From the NCBI GenBank assembly GCA_003158365.1, contig PMIW01000197.1, forward strand, positions 1 through 27,628: a DNA stretch of 27,628 nucleotides. The letters run 5' to 3'. Below are positions 22,255-27,628 of the stretch, piece after piece (position 1 is the stretch's first letter; each line of letters opens with the position of its first letter). The position numbers and the translations under genes are program-made. The DNA comes from Ignavibacteriota bacterium. Lineage in GTDB: Bacteria > Bacteroidota > Ignavibacteria > Tepidaquicellales > Tepidaquicellaceae. The notes beneath the pieces are model-generated. The model was given only the letters and a program-made list of their open reading frames with translations. It ran no database searches and was not told the DNA's origin.

Positions 22255-22647
22255 TTAAGGAGTCTTATTTTGTTGTTGATTGTTATCTCCTGTATTTCCC
22301 TGATTATTCTGCTGTTCACCACCCGGCGATTGCTGAGTCGGAGGTGTAACAGGTGTTCTTTGAGGCATTTGCTGTGTACCGCTGTTCTTTTGAATAATAC
22401 TTTCAACATCCTTACCGCTTTTACTTATATAAATATTCAGCAATAAAGAAGCCAAAAGGAATATAACAGCAAGCACAATTGTGGATTTTGATAAAAAGTC
22501 CGATGTTCTTCTTGCCCCAAACATTGTGGATACGCCTGACCCACCTACCAAACCTGATAGTCCGCCGCCTTTTGATGACTGCATCAATACAACAGTCATT
22601 AAAAGCACGCAAACTACTATCAATATGAAAATAAAAAATGTCACCAT
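22255..22647 (-). CDS. secG: Preprotein translocase subunit SecG
   Basis: SecG is the small, non-essential partner of SecYE that helps SecA-driven export. The 130-residue protein shows the two helices (about 3-20 and 56-74), with the typical MQSSKGGGLSGLVGGSG and MFGARRTSDFLSKSTIVLA between and before the second helix. The C-terminal 50 residues are a Pro/Gln/Asn-rich tail (many Gln and Asn), longer than in E. coli SecG but common in this phylum. It is the first gene of the long minus-strand unit. The promoter sits so close to the ATG that a leaderless mRNA is predicted. Confidence 0.95.
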   Translation of the reverse strand: MVTFFIFILIVVCVLLMTVVLMQSSKGGGLSGLVGGSGVSTMFGARRTSDFLSKSTIVLAVIFLLASLLLNIYISKSGKDVESIIQKNSGTQQMPQRTPVTPPTQQSPGGEQQNNQGNTGDNNQQQNKTP

Positions 22648-22653
22648 AGTGTA

Positions 22654-22684
22654 TAAAAATACTTTTCATTTATAATAAATTCAA
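22654..22684 (-). promoter_or_regulatory. Promoter for secG unit, leaderless
   Basis: On the minus strand TTG (22682-22684), 20 bases, TATTTTTA (22654-22661) matches -33 TTG / -7 TAnnTTTG with the last base changed. The -7 element ends 6 bases before the ATG at 22647, so transcription should start at or next to the AUG. Confidence 0.65.
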
Positions 22685-22818
22685 GTCAGAAGAAAGTAAA
22701 AAGGCCGTTAATGGTTATATGCTATAAAATTTCAATAAACAGGAATTTAAAGGCACATATTGAATCTTAATCATTTATTATCCTTCTATTTTGCACAGAT
22801 TTCGAACTAATAATTACT

Positions 22819-22826
22819 TAATTTTG
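22819..22826 (+). promoter_or_regulatory. Possible -7 element for the aldehyde dehydrogenase
   Basis: TAATTTTG is a perfect TAnnTTTG, 23 bases before the ATG. The only TTG upstream (22791-22793) is 25 bases away, longer than the usual 19-21, so the -33 part is weak. Confidence 0.4.
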
Positions 22827-22849
22827 GTTTAATAAATAATAAATATATA

Positions 22850-24280
22850 ATGGAAAAAGAAAAATTTTTAATCAAAAACGAACTGGTTTCATCGGACGAA
22901 ACCGTAAATATTATCAATCCATACTCTTCTGAAATCGTAAAACAGGTTTATAAATCAAATTCGGAACATATTAATATTTCACTGGATTATCTGACTGAAA
23001 CATTTGCAAAATTCAGAAAGACACCTGCCTACCTCAAAGCCTCTTTACTGGCAGTGATTTCAAATAAAATTAAACAAAGAAAAGAAGAATTAGCATATTT
23101 AATGACCCTTGAAACAGGAAAACCAATAAAACTTTCCCGTATAGAAGTGGACAGGGCAGTTTTTACTTTTGAAACCGGTTCCGAAGAAGCACGGAGAATA
23201 GATGGAGATGTAATTCAAATCGACCAGCTTAAAGGCGCAGAAGGAAAATTCGGGATAATAAAAAGATTTCCGCTTGGACCAATATTTGCAATAACGCCCT
23301 GGAACTTTCCAATAAATCTTGTTGCGCATAAAATTTCCCCTGCACTTGCATCGGGAAATGTTGTTTTACTTAAACCTGCATCTTCATCACTTTGTTGCGG
23401 ACTTGAAATCGGAAAAATAATCAAAGAAGCCTCTGAAGAAGTCGGACTTGAATATTGTCCGGTAAATGTAATTACTTCATCAGGAAATGAAGTTGATAAA
23501 TTCGTCTCTGATAAAAGGGTTAAGATGGTGAGTTTCACAGGAAGTCCTCTAGTAGGATGGAATCTGAAGAAAAAACTTTCCATGCAAAAAATTTCTCTGG
23601 AACTCGGAGGAAATGCAGGTGTAATTGTAGATGAAACAGCAAATTTAAAACTTGCAGCGTCGAAAATTGCATTGGGGGCATTTGCACACGCAGGTCAGAG
23701 CTGTATTTCAGTGCAGAGGGTTTTTGTTCATAAAAATATTTACAGAGAATTCGAGAAGCTTCTTATAGGAGAAGCAAAAAAAATAAAATTCGGAAATCCA
23801 TTCGAGGATGATACTCTTGTCGGTCCGATGATTAATGAGGCGGAAGCAAAACGTGTCGAGCAGTGGATTGAGGAAGCTGAAGAAACAGGCGGAAAAATTT
23901 TGTCAGGGGGAAAAAGAAATAATGCAATGCTCGAACCGACTATAATTTCAAACGCAAAGAAGGAAATAAATGTAAATGCAAAAGAAGTATTTGCTCCTTT
24001 AATGACTTTAAATGAATTTGATAATTTCAAACAAGCTGTCAAAGAAGTAGATGATTCGGAATTCGGGTTGCAAGCAGGTGTTTTCACAAATAACATGCAA
24101 AATGCATTTTATGCATATGATAATATAGAGGTTGGCGGGGTAGTTATTAATGATGTATCTACGTACAGAATGGATTCCATGCCATACGGCGGGATGAAGC
24201 AATCAGGCGTCGGCAGAGAAGGAATAAAATATGCGATAGAAGAGATGACGGAAAGGAAAATTCTGGTTATTGGAAATTAA
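22850..24280 (+). CDS. NAD(P)-dependent aldehyde dehydrogenase
   Basis: This enzyme family oxidises aldehydes to acids with NAD(P)+. The 476-residue protein has the usual length. Catalytic residues are Cys285 in HAGQSCISVQR and Glu251 in LELGGN; Asn152 in TPWNFP and Lys175 in LLKPAS complete the cofactor and oxyanion parts. The end PYGGMKQSGVGREGIKYAIE is the normal tetramer/dimer motif. Segments like EMTERK near the C-terminus recall the lactaldehyde and non-phosphorylating glyceraldehyde-3-phosphate groups, but the exact substrate cannot be read from the sequence. The gene diverges from secG and has a fucose-pathway-like gene 108 bp downstream. No lactaldehyde or fucose-degradation gene is visible, so a link is speculative. 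Confidence 0.93.
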   Translation: MEKEKFLIKNELVSSDETVNIINPYSSEIVKQVYKSNSEHINISLDYLTETFAKFRKTPAYLKASLLAVISNKIKQRKEELAYLMTLETGKPIKLSRIEVDRAVFTFETGSEEARRIDGDVIQIDQLKGAEGKFGIIKRFPLGPIFAITPWNFPINLVAHKISPALASGNVVLLKPASSSLCCGLEIGKIIKEASEEVGLEYCPVNVITSSGNEVDKFVSDKRVKMVSFTGSPLVGWNLKKKLSMQKISLELGGNAGVIVDETANLKLAASKIALGAFAHAGQSCISVQRVFVHKNIYREFEKLLIGEAKKIKFGNPFEDDTLVGPMINEAEAKRVEQWIEEAEETGGKILSGGKRNNAMLEPTIISNAKKEINVNAKEVFAPLMTLNEFDNFKQAVKEVDDSEFGLQAGVFTNNMQNAFYAYDNIEVGGVVINDVSTYRMDSMPYGGMKQSGVGREGIKYAIEEMTERKILVIGN

Positions 24281-24317
24281 TCGTACGATAAAGATAAATG
24301 AATTTTTGAAATGGTAA

Positions 24318-24347
24318 AAAGTTATAAGGTTATAACCTTATAACTTT
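24318..24347. repeat. 30-bp palindrome built of TTATAACC units
   Basis: A perfect inverted repeat whose arms read AAAGTTATAAGGTTA and its complement, centred between 24332 and 24333. It is the octamer repeat family arranged head to head. It ends 13 bases before the -7 element of the next gene. Confidence 0.85.
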
Positions 24348-24360
24348 ATTAAAAAAAAAT

Positions 24361-24368
24361 TATATTTG
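24361..24368 (+). promoter_or_regulatory. -7 element of the GDP-L-fucose synthase-like gene
   Basis: TATATTTG fits TAnnTTTG exactly and lies 20 bases before the ATG. At the expected -33 place (24338-24340) the palindrome gives TTA instead of TTG, so repeat and promoter overlap. Confidence 0.55.
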
Positions 24369-24387
24369 TAATAACAAATAAATACAA

Positions 24388-25323
24388 ATGGAAATAAAAG
24401 ATAAGATAGTGGTCTTCGGTGGTAACGGCATGCTCGGAAGCTCAGTGGTAAGAAGATTGCAAAAACAGGGATTCAAAAATATAATTACAGTTTCAAAAGG
24501 AGATAAATGCAATTTATTGAATTTAGAAAGTGTAAACGATTTTTTAAAATCAGAGAAACCGGATTATGCATTTATGGTTGCGGGACTTGTAGGAGGTATA
24601 CAGGCAAATAACACCAGACAGGCAGATTTTTTATATCAAAATGCAGTAATGATTTTAAATGTACTTGAATCACTTAAGAATTACTCTCAGAAAACCAAAT
24701 TGCTGTTCACAGGTTCGACCTGCATTTACCCGAAGGAAAATCCTCAACCGATTAACGAAAGCAGGTTTATGATGGGTCCGCTCGAAGAAACAAATAAAGG
24801 ATATGCAGTTGCTAAAGGAATGGGAATAATAGGATGTCAGCTTTACAGACAGCAATATGGAATCAACGCTATTGCAGCAATGCCGACAAATATGTATGGT
24901 CCTAATGATAATTACAATCTTGAAACAGGACATTTCATAGGAGCACTTGTAATTAAAATGCTGAATGCCAAAAAAAGCGGTGTGGCACCAACATTCTGGG
25001 GTACAGGTAAACCTCGCAGGGAAGCAATGTACGTAGATGATTGCGCAGATGCATTAATATTTTTGATGAAAAATTACGACAAACCGGAAATTATAAATAT
25101 AGGAACAGGTTTCGATTACTCAATAAAAGAGTACGTTGAAATTGCAAAAGGAATAGTTGGGTTTGATGGTGAAATAAAATGGGATACTACCAAACCTGAT
25201 GGAATGTTTGAAAAACGGACGGATATTTCTTACTTGCTTTCTTTAATGCCGGAATACAAACCAAGGACATTTGAACAGGGACTGAAAGATGTTATCAATA
25301 TAGATTTTAAGATAAAAGTATAA
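24388..25323 (+). CDS. GDP-L-fucose synthase-like epimerase/reductase
   Basis: GDP-L-fucose synthase turns GDP-4-keto-6-deoxy-mannose into GDP-L-fucose with NADPH. The 311-residue protein is an extended SDR: GGNGMLGS (11-18) binds the cofactor, and the catalytic set is Ser/Thr in GSTCIYP (109-115) with Tyr139 and Lys143 in YAVAKGMG. Family segments PTNMYGPNDNYNLETGHFIG and WGTGKPRREAMYVDDCADA match GDP-fucose synthase closely. The partner Gmd (GDP-mannose 4,6-dehydratase) is not in the window, so the pathway must be completed elsewhere or the substrate differs. It follows the aldehyde dehydrogenase but has its own promoter element. Likely use: surface polysaccharide sugar. Confidence 0.9.
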   Translation: MEIKDKIVVFGGNGMLGSSVVRRLQKQGFKNIITVSKGDKCNLLNLESVNDFLKSEKPDYAFMVAGLVGGIQANNTRQADFLYQNAVMILNVLESLKNYSQKTKLLFTGSTCIYPKENPQPINESRFMMGPLEETNKGYAVAKGMGIIGCQLYRQQYGINAIAAMPTNMYGPNDNYNLETGHFIGALVIKMLNAKKSGVAPTFWGTGKPRREAMYVDDCADALIFLMKNYDKPEIINIGTGFDYSIKEYVEIAKGIVGFDGEIKWDTTKPDGMFEKRTDISYLLSLMPEYKPRTFEQGLKDVINIDFKIKV

Positions 25324-25352
25324 TACATTATTACTCAGTTTAGGTCTAAATG

Positions 25353-25433
25353 TTTATAAGGTTTATAAAGTTTATAAGGTTAAAATCTTAAAAAGTTTTC
25401 AATCTTTTAAACCTTATAACTTTTTAACTTTAT
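25353..25433. repeat. 9-bp tandem units with inverted arm between convergent genes
   Basis: TTTATAAGG, TTTATAAAG, TTTATAAGG (25353-25379) are followed by degenerate copies and then by the opposite-facing text AAACCTTATAACTT (about 25410-25423). The two arms can pair imperfectly. Lying between two stop codons, this may act as a weak bidirectional terminator. Confidence 0.75.
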
Positions 25434-25437
25434 TACA

Positions 25438-26154
25438 TTAACCTAATTTTGTTCTCTTTTTCCAGTAAATATCTTCTTTTGTTTTAAACTCGCGCAAGGC
25501 ATCTTTTGCAATCCATTTAGCGGATTTTGATTCCTGCTTTGCTATCCTTTCTGCCACATCCACAGCTTCATCAAATAGTAATTTGCTTCTCTTACCCATT
25601 TGCCTCAACGCCCAGTTCACTGCTTTCTTTACGAAATTTCTTTCATCATGTGCTTCTTTTTCTATTACAGGAAAAAAATCAAAAAGCTCTATATCCTCAA
25701 TATTTTTATGATGCACGGCAATAACTGCCATCATTACAAATCCTGCGCGTTTTACAAATTCTTCATTTGAATTGCTCCATTCAGATGCTTTTTCAAATGC
25801 ATAAGGAGTCTTCTCGAATAAAGTGCTGCAGCACTGGTCACAGATATCCCAGGATGCAAAATCTTTTACCCATTTATTCATTTGAGATTTTGTTACCTGC
25901 TTATAATCATCAATGAAAATCGCCATCAGCATAAGCTCGTGAAATTTTGTTTCCCATAACTCCAGTGCAAGCTCGTGATTCGGCTTGTAATTTTTTGCTA
26001 ATTTTCTCAGAACAGGAATATTGACGCCATAGGCATCTTCAAACCTTATACCAAACCTTTGCATACCCAATCGGTTTCTTTCGCTCCCGTATGGTTCAAG
26101 ATATTTTTTTATTTTTTCTATTTCGTTCTTGTATTGCGATTTTGATATTTTCAT
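25438..26154 (-). CDS. DNA alkylation repair protein, AlkD-like
   Basis: AlkD-type glycosylases remove alkylated bases such as N3- and N7-alkyl purines with an all-helical HEAT-like fold. The 238-residue protein shows the family features: RFGIRFEDAYGVNIPVLRKL near the front, ELMLMAIFIDD, the WDICDQCC segment (the family Trp-Asp pair) and ERNFVKKAVNWALRQMGKRS. ATG 26154 was chosen over an in-frame ATG at 26232, which would overlap the upstream gene by about 50 bp and add a tail with no relation to the family. It follows the short-chain dehydrogenase by 28 bp. Confidence 0.9.
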   Translation of the reverse strand: MKISKSQYKNEIEKIKKYLEPYGSERNRLGMQRFGIRFEDAYGVNIPVLRKLAKNYKPNHELALELWETKFHELMLMAIFIDDYKQVTKSQMNKWVKDFASWDICDQCCSTLFEKTPYAFEKASEWSNSNEEFVKRAGFVMMAVIAVHHKNIEDIELFDFFPVIEKEAHDERNFVKKAVNWALRQMGKRSKLLFDEAVDVAERIAKQESKSAKWIAKDALREFKTKEDIYWKKRTKLG

Positions 26155-26182
26155 GTTTTTCACTATTACATTACACTGATTT

Positions 26183-26899
26183 TTAAATTTTTTCAAATAA
26201 CCATTTTGGCAATAACTTAACAATGTACGCAACTATTATCCACCGTTTCGTGATATAAGCGATTTTCTTTTTCTTCTTCAATGCTGAAAATATTTGCTTT
26301 GCTGCTTTTTGTGGCGGAGCTACCCAGAATTTTTGCGGCGCTTTTGCCATTGCGGTATCTACGAATCCCGGACGGATATCTGTTATGTAAACCGGGATTT
26401 TTAATTTTGCTGCTTTAGCTCTTAAACCTTCACAATAATTCATCTGAAATGCTTTGGAGGCTGAATATGCAGGATTAAAGCGGCCACCACGCAATCCTGC
26501 GACAGAGCTTGTCACAGCAATATGTCCATATCCCTGTTTTCTGAAATAATTAAAAGCCCAGTCCGCAATTTCAGTTACTCCCATTATATTTGTATCGAAA
26601 GTATCTTTTTCAATTTTAAAGTCAAGCGATTCATTGGGGAATCCGGTGCCCGAGTTAATAACAATTAAATCCAGTCCCCCAAGTTCTTCAGCAAGCTCAT
26701 CAAGATTTTTACTGTTTTCAAATAGGATTGAAATATCAAATGATTTTATTTTGTATGAATCAGGATTTTCATTTTTCAATTCCTGCAACAGATTTTCCCT
26801 TCTGCCTGTTATTCCGACTAAATGTCCTTTGGAAGAATATATCTTTGCCAGTTCTCTGCCTATTCCGGATGTTGCTCCGATGATAATAACTTTTTTCAT
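26183..26899 (-). CDS. Short-chain dehydrogenase/reductase
   Basis: This 238-residue classical SDR uses NAD(P)H. It shows GATSGIGR (8-15), NSGTG in place of the usual NAGxG (82-86), Asn104, Ser131/132 in TSSVAG, and Tyr145/Lys149 in YSASK. RPGFVDTAM follows as in many members. The C-terminal segment contains a run of Lys and then a hydrophobic patch (WIIVAYIVKLLPKWLF), which suggests membrane attachment; this fits SDRs acting on lipids, but the substrate is unknown. ATG 26899 was preferred over 26935 because the extra residues precede the nucleotide-binding strand and the promoter lies there. Confidence 0.92.
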   Translation of the reverse strand: MKKVIIIGATSGIGRELAKIYSSKGHLVGITGRRENLLQELKNENPDSYKIKSFDISILFENSKNLDELAEELGGLDLIVINSGTGFPNESLDFKIEKDTFDTNIMGVTEIADWAFNYFRKQGYGHIAVTSSVAGLRGGRFNPAYSASKAFQMNYCEGLRAKAAKLKIPVYITDIRPGFVDTAMAKAPQKFWVAPPQKAAKQIFSALKKKKKIAYITKRWIIVAYIVKLLPKWLFEKI

Positions 26900-26906
26900 A
26901 ACAAAT

Positions 26907-26935
26907 AATATAGAATTATATTTAACATACGTCAA
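26907..26935 (-). promoter_or_regulatory. Promoter for the SDR/AlkD unit, leaderless
   Basis: On the minus strand TTGACG (26930-26935), 17 bases, TATATT (26907-26912). The -10 ends 7 bases before the ATG at 26899, so transcription would start at the AUG. Confidence 0.65.
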
Positions 26936-27040
26936 AATAACGGAATAAGATACAATTTAAATATGTTATTATTTGCATTAACAATTTTGAATGAGTTTTG
27001 TAAATTAAGTGATTCTTTATATAAATTAAATCGAAATAAA

Positions 27041-27628
27041 TTGGCTAAAACAGATATTACAGAAAAGGTAGTTTCCCTCGCTAAAAGAAGAGGTTTTGTT
27101 TTCCAGTCGTCGGAAATATACGGCGGATTAAACGGCTGTTGGGATTACGGCCCCCTCGGAGTTGAACTTCTGAAAAACGTGAAAGAAGCCTGGTGGAAAG
27201 AAATGACATACAGGGAAAACATAGAAGGAATAGATGCTTCTATATTAATGCATCCGAGAGTATGGGAAGCATCCGGACACGTCGAGAATTTCACAGACCC
27301 TATGGTTGACTGCAAAGAGTGCAAAGCAAGATTCAGGGAAGATATACTCGATGAATGCGAATGCGGTAACAAAGCCTATAAAGGAAGAAAAGCAAGCAAG
27401 TGCAGAGACGAAGGTAAATTTACTGAAGCCAGGAATTTCAATTTAATGTTTAAGACATATCTCGGAGCAATTGAAAATGAAGACTCAATCGTTTATCTCA
27501 GACCTGAAACTGCACAGGGAATTTATGTAAACTTCCTCAATGTAAAAGAAGCATCAAGACAAAAGTTACCATTCGGAATCGCACAAATCGGAAAAGCATT
27601 CAGGAATGAAATCAACACAAAAAATTTC
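27041..27628 (+). CDS. glyS: Glycyl-tRNA synthetase, dimeric type (3' end outside window)
   Basis: The first 196 codons are present. The protein charges tRNA-Gly; this is the alpha2 (eukaryote/archaea-like, also Thermus and Bacteroidota) form rather than the E. coli alpha2beta2 form. Class II motif 1 is GCWDYGPLGVELLKNVKEAW, motif 2 has FGIAQIGKAFRNEI, and a zinc-like insertion has CKEC and CECG. The likely start is TTG at 27041 (LAKTDITEKVV, as homologues begin). An in-frame ATG at 26963 with no stop between would add 26 residues unlike the family, so the TTG is preferred. The gene diverges from the SDR. Confidence 0.95.
   Translation, partial: MAKTDITEKVVSLAKRRGFVFQSSEIYGGLNGCWDYGPLGVELLKNVKEAWWKEMTYRENIEGIDASILMHPRVWEASGHVENFTDPMVDCKECKARFREDILDECECGNKAYKGRKASKCRDEGKFTEARNFNLMFKTYLGAIENEDSIVYLRPETAQGIYVNFLNVKEASRQKLPFGIAQIGKAFRNEINTKNF

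Noticed and set aside
24388..25323. Complete GDP-fucose or polysaccharide gene cluster
   Set aside because: Only one enzyme of the pathway is present; no gmd or glycosyltransferase gene lies in the window.
1..27628. tRNA, rRNA, IS elements or prophage genes
   Set aside because: No cloverleaf-like stretch, ribosomal RNA text, transposase or phage protein was seen in any gap or frame; small RNAs could be missed without a search.

Overview
The window is AT-rich, densely coded bacterial DNA carrying housekeeping genes. Several features point to the Bacteroidota/Chlorobiota/Ignavibacteriota (FCB) lineage, and an Ignavibacteria-like organism is my best guess. The promoters are of the type TTG-N20-TAnnTTT(G/A). 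The families include a DUF5683 protein beside SecG, a DUF5916 outer-membrane barrel protein with a CBM9-like front domain, a DUF5684 protein and a DUF2752 protein. There are many exported proteins and lipoproteins and few strong Shine-Dalgarno sites. I saw no rRNA, tRNA, IS element, prophage or CRISPR array. The lineage call is inference from family content, not from a marker gene.

Layout. (1) 1-3761, minus strand: a LysM/coiled-coil exported protein (cut by the window edge) preceded by a strongly expressed Lpp-like lipoprotein, then guaA and a BadF/BcrA-type sugar kinase overlapping by 4 bp. (2) 4034-15002 and fbp to 16166, plus strand: a small exported FN3-like protein, three small membrane proteins (Tic20/DUF4870-like, DUF5684, DUF2752), prfA, the DUF5916 protein, an exported MEMO-family protein, a nine-TPR exported protein, a two-helix membrane protein, a gene-free 0.9 kb island full of hairpins and short repeats, radA and fructose-1,6-bisphosphatase. 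(3) 16169-22647, minus strand: a probable long transcription unit read as secG, DUF5683, asnS, NYN/YacP nuclease, HD hydrolase, ABC ATPase, ABC permease, lipoprotein. (4) 22850-25323, plus strand: aldehyde dehydrogenase and a GDP-L-fucose synthase-like enzyme. (5) 25438-26899, minus strand: a short-chain dehydrogenase followed by an AlkD-like DNA alkylation repair protein. Diverging from it, glyS runs off the right edge.

The most distinctive material lies between the genes. Many intergenic gaps hold arrays of degenerate short tandem repeats with 7-, 8-, 9- or 11-bp units. In addition there is a family of 26-bp palindromes (11-bp arms around a CCCW/WGGG loop), a cluster of 18-bp 7+4+7 palindromes including two that are inverted copies of one another, and a duplicated 39-bp array of GTGATACA units next to a cluster of GTAAC motifs. 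Two minus-strand genes (secG and the SDR) have promoters so close to their ATG that leaderless mRNAs are predicted. I did not find a clearly new defence or metabolic gene system. The repeat island at 12739-13634 and the small membrane-protein cluster at 4566-5814 are the best candidates for something undescribed.
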